A stretch of 64,000 bases of DNA, taken from NCBI GenBank assembly GCA_965228625.1, contig OZ245829.1, positions 2,790,001 through 2,854,000 on the forward strand, given 5' to 3'. The notes beneath the pieces were generated by a model. It saw nothing but the letters and a program-made list of their open reading frames with translations, did not search any database and had not been told where the DNA came from. The position numbers and the translations under genes were made by a program. Positions 42,049-50,064 of this stretch are shown one piece after another. The stretch comes from UBA2767 sp965228625. Lineage in GTDB: Bacteria; Pseudomonadota; Alphaproteobacteria; Rhizobiales; Methyloligellaceae. Numbering within the stretch: position 1 is the first letter of the stretch; each line of letters starts with the position of its first letter.

Positions 42049-44115
42049 ATGTCGATAGTGGTGCCGAAACCCCGGTCGCAGGCAATGGCGATAGTCAGTA
42101 AGGGCTCAGAGATGGTCAATTCAATCGGCAGGTCGACTAGTCCCTCCACGGCGAATGTCCGAAACGACATATCCGGAAGTGAACCGGCCTCGTTCCGGTA
42201 CGACAATCCGGGAGCACAGTATCCAAGCGTCGAGGCGGCGGCTTTCGGACAGACCGGATACGGGATCATTGGTGGCGGCCTCAAGATTGCCCGGTTTCCT
42301 TCCCCGGTAAACGGAGCCGCCTCGAACTTCGATCTTCTCAATCGTGACTACACCGGCATGACCATCGGTGCCGCCGGAAGAAAGTGGACCGGCGCGCATG
42401 GTTTCGGAGTGCCGGGTTACGATCCCAACAGCATGCTCACCAAGCAGATGGTGGACGATCCGTCTCAGGCCATCCCGCTTTTGAAGGCGATTGCCAATCG
42501 TGAGTCCGGCAGAGGCAACAACCTGACCGAGGAGCAATGGCGCCAGGCACATCAGATGTTCGAGGCGGGAAGTGCTGATGCGTATCTTGACGGGTTGCCG
42601 GCCATGGACCTGTCCAAGGTGCAGATCGGAAAGAAGACCGGCGCCGGGTTGTTGAAGCGGGCGCTTGAGCACATCGGTGAGGAGTACGAGAACGTACTTG
42701 TGCCGAAGGACGATCCGAACTGGAAAGGGCCCTGGGATTGCGCCGAGTTCATGTCCTGGCTCGTGTATCAGGAAGCCCGCAAGCTCTATGGATGCACAGA
42801 CGACAAGGCGGACCCTTCCAAGGCGGAAGCCTATACGGGCGCCTGGAAAAACGACGCCGAACGGCTCGGAAAGAAGGTCTCGGTTGCTGAGGCGGCTGCG
42901 ACCCCCGGCGGCATCGTGCTTCGTTATCCGCCGGGTCCCGGGAAAATGGGTCACATCGCTCTGTGCGATGGAAACGGAGGGACGGTCGAGGCAAAAGGAG
43001 AGCGATACGGCGTTGTCGCAGATACGGTCCATGGCAGGACGTGGCACACCGGAGTCCTTGTTCCGGGGATCAAGTACAAGACCGGCCCGATAAAACAAAT
43101 TGCCCCTCCGGAGCTCGTCTACGAGCTTGGCGCACCGAACATGAACAAGGAGGTTGTCGTCAGGATCCAGCAGGCCTTGCTGGCAAAGGGCTTCAGTCCG
43201 GGCGCGATCGATGGCGAATTCGGGCCGAACACGCGCGATGCCGTTGTCGCCTTCCAGGAGGCCGAAGGCCTGACAGTCGATGGTCAGGTCGGGCCCGAGA
43301 CCGCGGAGGCGCTTGGCATTTCGTTGACCGAGGCGACCGCGCCGCGCGTACCTGTTCAGGATCACGCCTTGGCGGGCAACTCCGCAAATCTCCTCATCCT
43401 CGCTCTGCTGTTGCTCTCGAAGGAGAAATCAACGCCCGAAGACTCTGCCACACCCGGGCAGGGCACCGACGCGGTGAAACTTCTGTTGCCCCCGCTCCTG
43501 CAATCACTGCTCACGGGCAAGCAGGTCGATACGACTGAACTCCTCACGTCAATGTTGACCGGCAAGCCCACCGTAACGCCTGCGCCGGCTCCGCAACCGC
43601 CACCTGTCGACACGGCATCGTCATCACGGCCGGATGGCGATCTCACCGCGTTGCTGCTGCCGCTGCTGTATCAGAAGCTGACCGGTACTTCACATCCGGG
43701 TGCGGCACCGGCTCAGACAGCCGGTGTTCAGGCGCCCAGTGTTCAGGCGCCCAGTGTTCAGGCGCCCAGTGTCGAAGAAGCGGACTCAGCAACTCCGGAG
43801 CTTACACCGGTCAATGCGGCGCTCGGTCAGATGGTCGGCAAGGCCCTTGATGGCCGAAAGACCGGTATCGGCATTTTCGGGTTGCTGATCACGACGATCT
43901 TGCCGATCTTCTTCCCTGAGCTCGCGCCGTTCGCTGAAGCGGTCAAGACGGCAGCCGGCGGAAGCGAGGTTGTAAAAGAGGCGCTACAACAGGCACCGAC
44001 GCAGATCGACTCCGTGCTGCAGACTGTCGAGCAAGTTGCCACCCCGGTTTTTGCCGCTCTGACCGGGTGGGGAATCCTGGGCAAACTCGACAAGTGGTTC
44101 AGCAAATTACGATGA
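42049..44115 (+). CDS. Modular peptidoglycan-active protein: phage-type N-domain, NlpC/CHAP-like domain, PG_binding_1, C-terminal membrane helix
   Basis: A 688-residue protein without an N-terminal signal. Residues 40-185 look like a domain seen in phage lysis or tail proteins (RYDNPGAQYPSVEAAAFGQ, GIIGGGLKIARFPSPVNGAA). Residues 205-340 are a papain-like hydrolase domain (GPWDCAEFMSWLV, GKMGHIALCDGNGG, candidate Cys and His). Residues 365-420 form PG_binding_1 (VVRIQQALLAKGFSPGAIDGEFG). A Pro-rich linker with a tandem repeat and a hydrophobic C-terminal part (GIFGLLITTILPIFF) follow. It may be a domesticated endolysin. The 253-base gap upstream shows only weak inverted repeats. Confidence 0.8.
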   Translation: MSIVVPKPRSQAMAIVSKGSEMVNSIGRSTSPSTANVRNDISGSEPASFRYDNPGAQYPSVEAAAFGQTGYGIIGGGLKIARFPSPVNGAASNFDLLNRDYTGMTIGAAGRKWTGAHGFGVPGYDPNSMLTKQMVDDPSQAIPLLKAIANRESGRGNNLTEEQWRQAHQMFEAGSADAYLDGLPAMDLSKVQIGKKTGAGLLKRALEHIGEEYENVLVPKDDPNWKGPWDCAEFMSWLVYQEARKLYGCTDDKADPSKAEAYTGAWKNDAERLGKKVSVAEAAATPGGIVLRYPPGPGKMGHIALCDGNGGTVEAKGERYGVVADTVHGRTWHTGVLVPGIKYKTGPIKQIAPPELVYELGAPNMNKEVVVRIQQALLAKGFSPGAIDGEFGPNTRDAVVAFQEAEGLTVDGQVGPETAEALGISLTEATAPRVPVQDHALAGNSANLLILALLLLSKEKSTPEDSATPGQGTDAVKLLLPPLLQSLLTGKQVDTTELLTSMLTGKPTVTPAPAPQPPPVDTASSSRPDGDLTALLLPLLYQKLTGTSHPGAAPAQTAGVQAPSVQAPSVQAPSVEEADSATPELTPVNAALGQMVGKALDGRKTGIGIFGLLITTILPIFFPELAPFAEAVKTAAGGSEVVKEALQQAPTQIDSVLQTVEQVATPVFAALTGWGILGKLDKWFSKLR
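43726..43770 (+). repeat. Three tandem copies of a 15-bp coding repeat
   Basis: GTTCAGGCGCCCAGT is repeated exactly three times, encoding Val-Gln-Ala-Pro-Ser three times in the linker of the peptidoglycan-active protein. The exact identity suggests recent expansion. Confidence 0.95.
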
Positions 44116-44305
44116 TCACCAAGACCGTGGAGGTGTGATCGTCACCAGGCGAGGCGTCCTGGAACGGTGCTTTCGATCGGCTCCTGATCCGTTCCGATCC
44201 GAGGTTGGTCCTTCATTCTCTGAAACGCGCAAGGCAACGGGCGCGGGCACGCGTCAGTTTCGCATCACATGATGTTTGAAAATCGCGATCGCACGAAGGT
44301 ATTGG

Positions 44306-44323
44306 GTAATGTTATACTATTAA
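44306..44323. promoter_or_regulatory. Zur-like box 1 (upstream of DUF1826 gene)
   Basis: GTAATGTTATACTATTAA closely matches the alphaproteobacterial Zur consensus (GTAATGTTATAACATTAC-like). It lies 90 bases upstream of the DUF1826 start, in a 298-base gap that has no gene. A second, better copy is at 46375. Confidence 0.65.
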
Positions 44324-44413
44324 GTAGCCCAATTCGCGCGAATGGCGGGTTCAGTGGTCTTTCGACAGGCATCCGCAAAATGAACCAGCGCACACCTGTT
44401 TGCAGGAGATCGA

Positions 44414-45049
44414 ATGCTTACGAACCACCAGCTTGTCAGCGACGCCGCGATTGAGGTTGGGCTCACCGACCATCTTGACGGTTTGAATGACATCCACCGT
44501 CCAGGTGTCGCCGCGGTGATCTGGCAACGCCAACCCGTTCCACACGTCCAGGACTGGATCGACCGGGTTGATCCTGCCGTTCTGCCCCATATGCGCGCGA
44601 TCCTCCAGCCGAATGCGGTACGTGATGCCGTCGAGGCAGCCTGTGATGGTTCGGGCCTTCCGGATGCTCCAGAGCGTGGTCGCCTCATCGATGATATCGC
44701 CACACTCTGCGACTTCTTCGCGCGATTGATGGCTGTGCCATTTGTGCGATTGCGGATGGACGTGGTTACCCACAACGCCTGCCCCAAGTTCCACATCGAC
44801 GCCGTGACGGCACGGCTCATCTGCACATATCGTGGCACCGGGACACAATACGGCATCTCGACGAATGGCGCGGATCCCCGACGGGTTCTCACGGTGCCAA
44901 CCGGCGACGCCATTCTGCTCCGGGGGAAATGCTGGCCCGACATGCCATCCTCCAGCCTGCTCCATCGCTCCCCTCCGATCGAGGGAACCGGCGAGACGCG
45001 CCTGATGCTCGTGGTCGACCCGGTACTTGACCCGGAAGAGGCGTATTGA
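44414..45049 (+). CDS. DUF1826 family protein
   Basis: A 211-residue protein of DUF1826, often found with COG0523 GTPases in zinc-limited regulons. Signatures visible are CPKFHIDAVTARLICTYRGTGTQY, then GDAILLRGKCWP and HRSPPIEGTGETRLMLVVD. The conserved His/Asp pattern resembles a 2-oxoglutarate oxygenase-like double-stranded beta helix, which is inference. GCAGGAG precedes the start. Two decayed copies of its C-terminal end lie at 48306 and 49764. Confidence 0.85.
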   Translation: MLTNHQLVSDAAIEVGLTDHLDGLNDIHRPGVAAVIWQRQPVPHVQDWIDRVDPAVLPHMRAILQPNAVRDAVEAACDGSGLPDAPERGRLIDDIATLCDFFARLMAVPFVRLRMDVVTHNACPKFHIDAVTARLICTYRGTGTQYGISTNGADPRRVLTVPTGDAILLRGKCWPDMPSSSLLHRSPPIEGTGETRLMLVVDPVLDPEEAY

Positions 45050-45140
45050 TGCCAACCAACCGATGGTGGGACGAAGTGCGTGCCGTCGAACGGCTCCATT
45101 GGCGACGGCAAACGGTCACTGGTGTGGTGCTCTCCGCGTC

Positions 45141-46262
45141 ATGGACGCACAGGTCGTAATGCGCATTCCCGTGACAGTCCTGACCGGGTTCCTCGGGGCC
45201 GGGAAGACCACGTTTCTCAATCGGCTCATGTCGGAACCGGGCTTCGGCGACACGGCCGTAATCGTCAACGAGTTCGGTGAAGCCGGCATCGACGGTTCGC
45301 TTGTCGCAGGCGCTGATGAGCGTGCCTTCGACATGACCATCGGCTGTCTGTGCTGCACAGTCTCGGGTGATGTCCGGCTCACGCTTCGGCGCCTTGTCGA
45401 CGAGGCGGACCGCGGTGTTGGTCCGACCTTCAGTCGTGTCGTGATCGAGACGACGGGACTCGCCGACCCTCTGCCTCTCATCCAGACCTTCATGACGTCT
45501 GATCAGACGCTGGATCGCTTTGCATTCAATGGCATCGTGACTTTGGTCGACGCCGTATACGGTGCCTATGCGATTGATCGGTTCGAGGAGGCTCGGCGGC
45601 AGATTGCCGTTGCCGATCTGCTGCTCGTGACGAAGAGCGATCTCGCGCGCGATCCCGCCTCGCGGCGCGATCTTGCAGACCTGAAGCGGATTCTCAGCGA
45701 ACTGAACACAATTGCCCGCATAAGAAACGTAGGAGAAGGGACCGCAGATATGGTGTTCTCGCTGGCAGTCTCCGATCCATCCGGCAGAAAATCCAACATT
45801 GCCGAGTGGCTGCGGATTGCGGACAACACTAATGCGAAAGCACCCGGCAACGAATCGGCCCGCGAACACGATCACCATCACGACCACCGCCATGACGTCA
45901 ATCAGCATGGCGATACGGCGACGGCCTTCTGCTACTCGGCCAACAACCCTCTCAGTCCATCGGCGCTTGAGAAGGCCATCAAGGAACTCCAGACGTCATT
46001 CGGGCCTGATCTCTTGCGCGTCAAAGGTCTGGTCGAGACCGCCGGGCGCCCCGAACACCCGCAGGTGGTTCACGTCGTCGGCCATGCCGCGGGTCCGTCG
46101 TGCTTTCTTGAGCGCTGGCCCGAGGGCATCGAAAGAACCCGGTTGGTTGTTATTGTCAGCGGCCTAAGACGAGAGGCTGCGCCTGAAATTCTGACAAAAC
46201 ATTTGCCTGAACTCAGCAAGTTCATTCCCGAGCCAGCGCGCCTTGCGATTCCCGCGTCCTGA
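45141..46262 (+). CDS. COG0523 (CobW/ZigA-type) GTPase with His-rich linker
   Basis: A 373-residue metallochaperone GTPase. Walker A (FLGAGKTT), the CxCC motif GCLCC that binds zinc, Walker B-like ETTGLADP and the guanine motif TKSD are present. A His-rich linker (HDHHHDHRHD) precedes the C-terminal CobW_C domain. COG0523 proteins deliver zinc under limitation. The start at 45141 (or ATG at 45159) is uncertain, as neither has a good ribosome binding site. It is downstream of DUF1826 and probably under the same Zur box. Confidence 0.92.
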   Translation: MDAQVVMRIPVTVLTGFLGAGKTTFLNRLMSEPGFGDTAVIVNEFGEAGIDGSLVAGADERAFDMTIGCLCCTVSGDVRLTLRRLVDEADRGVGPTFSRVVIETTGLADPLPLIQTFMTSDQTLDRFAFNGIVTLVDAVYGAYAIDRFEEARRQIAVADLLLVTKSDLARDPASRRDLADLKRILSELNTIARIRNVGEGTADMVFSLAVSDPSGRKSNIAEWLRIADNTNAKAPGNESAREHDHHHDHRHDVNQHGDTATAFCYSANNPLSPSALEKAIKELQTSFGPDLLRVKGLVETAGRPEHPQVVHVVGHAAGPSCFLERWPEGIERTRLVVIVSGLRREAAPEILTKHLPELSKFIPEPARLAIPAS

Positions 46263-46374
46263 GGTGCACGTGTTGTCGCCTGCATGACCGATCCCAATCG
46301 TTGAGGGCCGCCGAGAGCAACTCTGGAAAAGTCTCATGGCAGCAACACAATCGCACCTCCCCAACACCACTTGT

Positions 46375-46392
46375 GTAATGTTATACGATTAC
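46375..46392. promoter_or_regulatory. Zur-like box 2 (upstream of second COG0523 GTPase)
   Basis: GTAATGTTATACGATTAC has the GTAAT...ATTAC palindromic ends and matches box 1 at 16 of 18 positions. It lies 168 bases upstream of the second GTPase, in a 298-base gap that otherwise lacks a recognisable feature. Confidence 0.7.
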
Positions 46393-46560
46393 GTATTAAG
46401 CAGGCGAAACGTCGTTGAAGGCATCGCATAGCCAAGCGGGGCGCAAAAGTTCAGGCGGGGACATTGGCTGTCTTGCGCCGCCGCCGCAGCTCTACGATGC
46501 GTTGGCGCCGGCCAAGCCCGATCAAGTCACAACACTGCAATTCCTTTGGATGAGGCACCC

Positions 46561-47778
46561 ATGTCTGCAATCGACCAACGTCTTCCCGTCACCGTACTCT
46601 CCGGATTTCTTGGGGCCGGCAAGACGACGCTCCTTAACCGCGTGCTGAACAACCGTGATGGCCGACGGGTCGCCGTCATCGTCAATGACATGTCCGAGGT
46701 GAACATCGATGCCGACCTGGTGCGCGCGGACACCGAACTCAGCCGGACCGACGAGACATTGGTGGAAATGTCGAACGGCTGCATCTGCTGCACGCTGCGC
46801 GACGACTTGCTGGCCGAAGTGCGCCGGCTCGCCGGCGAGGGGCGGTTCGACTACCTGCTGATCGAATCGACGGGAATTTCCGAACCGCTGCCCGTTGCCA
46901 CCACATTTGAGTTCCGCGACGCAGAGGGCGAGAGCCTGTCGGATGTCGCCCGCCTTGACACGATGGTGACGGTCGTTGATGCGGTCAACCTGCTCAAGGA
47001 CTACTCCAGCCACGACTTCCTGCAAGACCGGGGCGAGACGCTGGGGGATGAGGACGACCGGACGCTTGTTCACCTGCTGACAGACCAGATCGAATTCGCG
47101 GACGTGGTGATCCTCAACAAGGTCGACGACGCGGAGCCTCATCAGGTGGACGCAGCGCGAAAGATCATCCGCAGTCTCAACGGCGATGCCCGGATCATCG
47201 AGACCAACCACTCCGACGCACCCGCGGACGCGATCCTCGACACCGGGCTCTTCGACTTCGAGAAGGCGCACGAACATCCGATGTGGGCCAAGGAGCTCTA
47301 CGGCTTCGCCGATCACGTACCGGAGACCGAAGAATACGGTGTTGCGAGCTTCGTCTACCGGGCACGTCGTCCGTTCGTGCCGGAGAAGGTGAAGGCCGTG
47401 CTGAACGGCCAGATGCCTGGCGTCATTCGCGCCAAAGGGCATTTCTGGCTTGCGACGCGGCCCGATTGGGTGGCCGAGTTCTCGCTGGCAGGCGCCTTGT
47501 CGAGCATTACGCCGCTCGGCACCTGGTGGGCTGCCGTTCCGAAAGAACGCTGGCCGGATAGTGACACCGCGCGCAAGTACATGGCTGATAACTGGGTGGA
47601 GCCCTGGGGTGACCGGAGGCAGGAGATTGTCTTCATCGGTGCCGGCATCGACTGGCCACGCCTGAAGGCACGGCTCGACGCCTGCCTTCTGCCTGAGGAT
47701 CTCGCAACAGGCCCCGACGCGCTCCCTGACCTGCCTGACCCGTTCCCGATCTGGCGGCGCGCGGAGCAAGCGGCATGA
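46561..47778 (+). CDS. COG0523 (ZigA/YciC-type) GTPase
   Basis: A 405-residue GTPase: FLGAGKTTLLNRVLNN, NGCICCTL (CxCC), ESTGISEPLPVA, NKVD, and a long CobW_C domain (SFVYRARRPFVPEKV, GHFWLATRP, WPDSDTARKYM). This longer form matches the ZigA group regulated by Zur, which helps zinc allocation. It differs strongly from the GTPase at 45141, so it is an old paralogue. The start at 46561 gives the family N-terminus. It is preceded by Zur-like box 2. Confidence 0.94.
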   Translation: MSAIDQRLPVTVLSGFLGAGKTTLLNRVLNNRDGRRVAVIVNDMSEVNIDADLVRADTELSRTDETLVEMSNGCICCTLRDDLLAEVRRLAGEGRFDYLLIESTGISEPLPVATTFEFRDAEGESLSDVARLDTMVTVVDAVNLLKDYSSHDFLQDRGETLGDEDDRTLVHLLTDQIEFADVVILNKVDDAEPHQVDAARKIIRSLNGDARIIETNHSDAPADAILDTGLFDFEKAHEHPMWAKELYGFADHVPETEEYGVASFVYRARRPFVPEKVKAVLNGQMPGVIRAKGHFWLATRPDWVAEFSLAGALSSITPLGTWWAAVPKERWPDSDTARKYMADNWVEPWGDRRQEIVFIGAGIDWPRLKARLDACLLPEDLATGPDALPDLPDPFPIWRRAEQAA

Positions 47779-47831
47779 TCGAAACCTGAACGTCCACAGA
47801 CCCGAGCCCTGGTGAGAGAAAGGAAAGCGCC

Positions 47832-48305
47832 ATGCCGATAGCTGAATCCGAGCTGACCATGGCGCGAGAGGCTTGGGGCGACGGCCTTGTCGCAATCTCT
47901 CAGGCGTTCGAGGCGGACAAGATCGATGGCGCCCGGGTCGTCGCCAACAACGTGCTGGATAAAATCTACGGTTACGATTTGGGACCCGTTCTATTCAAGC
48001 CGACTCTGGCCAGTGGCGCCAAGACGTTTCGCCCGACCAAGAAAGGGGCGTTGTCTTACTATGTCGGCCACGATGCGGATTACCCCCTTGATGGTGGGTT
48101 CGGGATCATGGGGTGGCGCGATGTCCGGTCAGAAACAGCCGCAACCTTCATCGAAGGTGATGTTGCGATTTGGATGGGCCGGGTAAAGATGACCGACAAG
48201 AATTGTCAGATGACCAGCGTCGACAAGAGCTGGGGTTACAAAAAGGACACCGAAGGCGTGTTGCGCATCGTGCTGCATCATTCGTCTTTGCCATATCAGC
48301 CATAA
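47832..48305 (+). CDS. SnoaL/CaMKII-association-like small protein
   Basis: A 157-residue protein with a cystatin-like alpha+beta pattern: AWGDGLVAISQAFE, ANNVLDKIYGYDLGPVLFKPT, GALSYYVGHDADYP, AIWMGRVKMTD and VDKSWGYKKDTEGVLRIVLHHSSLP. Homologues are often labelled phosphoribosyl-AMP cyclohydrolase, but no HisI motifs (the Cys/His zinc set) are visible, so that label looks wrong. It has an AAGGAAAG site and follows the ZigA-type GTPase by 53 bases, probably in its operon. Function unknown. Confidence 0.75.
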   Translation: MPIAESELTMAREAWGDGLVAISQAFEADKIDGARVVANNVLDKIYGYDLGPVLFKPTLASGAKTFRPTKKGALSYYVGHDADYPLDGGFGIMGWRDVRSETAATFIEGDVAIWMGRVKMTDKNCQMTSVDKSWGYKKDTEGVLRIVLHHSSLPYQP

Positions 48306-48560
48306 GGTCATGGCCTCGGGGTTGTCTTCGGTTATGGCGCTGTCGAAGGAGGCGTCGGTATCGCTCTTGTTCGAGAAATCGTAAAGGATGCCCCGGTCCT
48401 GCTGCGCGGGACGCTTTGGCTCGAGCGCCAGAAGTTCGGCCTGCCGTATCGCTCACCGCACATCGAGCGAACCGGAGAGACGAGGTTGGTTCTTGTCCTT
48501 GATCTGGTGGAGTGTCCGGATCTCCCATCCCAACAACTCACGCATTATCCCTCACACTGA
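48306..48560 (+). pseudogene. Decayed C-terminal fragment of a DUF1826 gene
   Basis: The frame directly after the stop of the preceding gene reads through to TGA at 48558-48560. Its last 55 residues (APVLLRGTLW, RSPHIERTGETRLVLVLD) match the C-terminal end of the intact DUF1826 protein at 44414 (AILLRGKCW, RSPPIEGTGETRLMLVVD). The N-terminal two thirds are missing and no start is apparent. It occupies the whole gap between the SnoaL-like gene and the formaldehyde dehydrogenase gene. Confidence 0.7.
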
Positions 48561-48574
48561 GTAGGAGACTGACT

Positions 48575-49738
48575 ATGAAAACACGCGCCGCCATCGCATG
48601 GGAGCCAAACCGACCGCTGGAGATTGAGGAGATTGACCTTGAAGGCCCTAAGGACGGTGAGGTTCTCGTCCGGATCGTGACGACCAGCCTCTGCCATACT
48701 GATGTGTTCACCCTGTCGGGCGAAGACCCCGAAGGTCTGTTTCCCTGTATTCTCGGCCATGAGGGCTGTGGCGTGGTGGAGGAAGTGGGCAAAGGCGTTA
48801 CATCGGTTGCGCCCGGAGACCATGTTATCCCGCTCTACGTCCCCGAAGACCCCGACTGCCCGTATATCAAATCGGGCAAGACCAATCTTTGCCAGACTAT
48901 CCGCAAAACCCAGGGCGCAGGGTTGATGCCCGATGGGACCTCCCGCTTCTCGTACAAGGGCAAGCAGATCCTGCACTATATGGGCACCAGCACGTTCAGC
49001 GAATACACGGTTCTGCCCGAGATTTCGGTCGCCAAGATCGCCAAGGAAGCGCCCTTGGCCAAGGCGTCAGTCATGGGCTGTGCCGTTCCCACAGGCATTG
49101 GGGCCGTGCGCAACACCGCCAAGGTCGAGGCCGGCGCAACGGTCGCCGTCTTTGGTCTGGGCGCCGTCGGCATGGCTGTGATCCAGGGCGCTGTCATGAA
49201 TGGCGCATCACGAATCATCGGCATCGACATCAACACGGCAAAATTCCCCCTGGCCACGGCGCTGGGCGCTACGGAATGCCTCAATCCGAAAGATCATGAC
49301 GCACCGATACAGGACGTATTGGTCGAGATGACCGGGGGTGGCCTCGACTACACTTTCGAGGCTGTAGGCAATGTAGAGCTCATGCGCTCAGCACTCGAGG
49401 CGTGCCACAAGGGTTGGGGAGAATGCACCGTGATCGGTGTCGCCGGTGCAGGGCAGGAAATCGCGACGCGGCCCTTCCAACTGGTCACCGGCCGGGTCTG
49501 GCGCGGTACCGCCTTCGGCGGTGTGTTGGGACGGAGTGAGCTGCCCGGCATGGTCGACGAGTGGTTGCGCGGCGATTTCAGCGTCGATCCCTATATCACG
49601 CACCACATGACGCATGGCCAGATCAACACCGCCTTCGACTTGCTTAAGGCCGGCAAATCGATCCGATCTGTTGTCCACTTCGAGCCGAGCAAGACCATGA
49701 CGATCAACACCCTGCCGGGCGAAATTGTTCCGGAATGA
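48575..49738 (+). CDS. frmA: S-(hydroxymethyl)glutathione dehydrogenase (class III ADH), structural zinc site incomplete
   Basis: A 387-residue medium-chain dehydrogenase that oxidises S-hydroxymethylglutathione (formaldehyde plus glutathione). Catalytic zinc ligands are present: Cys40 (SLCHTDV), His62/Glu63 (GHEG) and Cys169 (VMGCAVPTG). The NAD motif is GLGAVG. The structural-zinc lobe has PEDPDCPYIKSGKTNLC, so only Cys95 and Cys106 remain of the usual four; the other two positions are Asp92 and Ile98. With Zur-like boxes upstream of the island this suggests a reduced-zinc form. GGAG precedes the start. Confidence 0.93.
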   Translation: MKTRAAIAWEPNRPLEIEEIDLEGPKDGEVLVRIVTTSLCHTDVFTLSGEDPEGLFPCILGHEGCGVVEEVGKGVTSVAPGDHVIPLYVPEDPDCPYIKSGKTNLCQTIRKTQGAGLMPDGTSRFSYKGKQILHYMGTSTFSEYTVLPEISVAKIAKEAPLAKASVMGCAVPTGIGAVRNTAKVEAGATVAVFGLGAVGMAVIQGAVMNGASRIIGIDINTAKFPLATALGATECLNPKDHDAPIQDVLVEMTGGGLDYTFEAVGNVELMRSALEACHKGWGECTVIGVAGAGQEIATRPFQLVTGRVWRGTAFGGVLGRSELPGMVDEWLRGDFSVDPYITHHMTHGQINTAFDLLKAGKSIRSVVHFEPSKTMTINTLPGEIVPE

Positions 49739-49763
49739 CATGATCGCCTTGGCCTGAGGACTG

Positions 49764-49841
49764 TGGCCTGAGGACCTGAAGCCTGGCCTGCTGCGCCGCG
49801 TGCCGCCCGTCGGGGGAACCGGCGAGACAGGGCGCGCCCAA
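49764..49841 (+). pseudogene. Second short DUF1826 C-terminal remnant
   Basis: The reading frame from 49764 gives WPEDLKPGLLRRVPPVGGTGETGR, matching the motif pattern WPD..SSLLHRSPPIEGTGETR of the intact DUF1826 protein. An in-frame TGA precedes it at 49755, so nothing longer survives. The 326-base gap between 49739 and 50064 also has a 12-bp direct repeat (TGGCCTGAGGAC at 49750 and 49764), and otherwise nothing recognisable. Confidence 0.55.
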
Positions 49842-50064
49842 ACGAATGCCTCACGCGACAAGAACCCCAGGGTGTCACGTCGGTTCTTTCTTGGAAGCAC
49901 CCAACCGGCAAACGGGCGCGCAACAAGCCAGGCGACAGGCCTGCAATTCAAGGTCAATGGCGGAAAGGCTCTCTATACGTTAGGTTTTTCAGGAGAGATG
50001 CCTGCTTCGGCGGGCGTGCCATCGCTCGGGGTCGGCTCGCATCCATGAACACAGTGAAACGCCC

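Noticed and set aside
49800..50048. 82-codon frame between frmA and the Fe-ADH gene
   Set aside because: Only its first part resembles a DUF1826 tail; the rest has no family signs and no ribosome binding site, so it was recorded as a remnant, not a gene.
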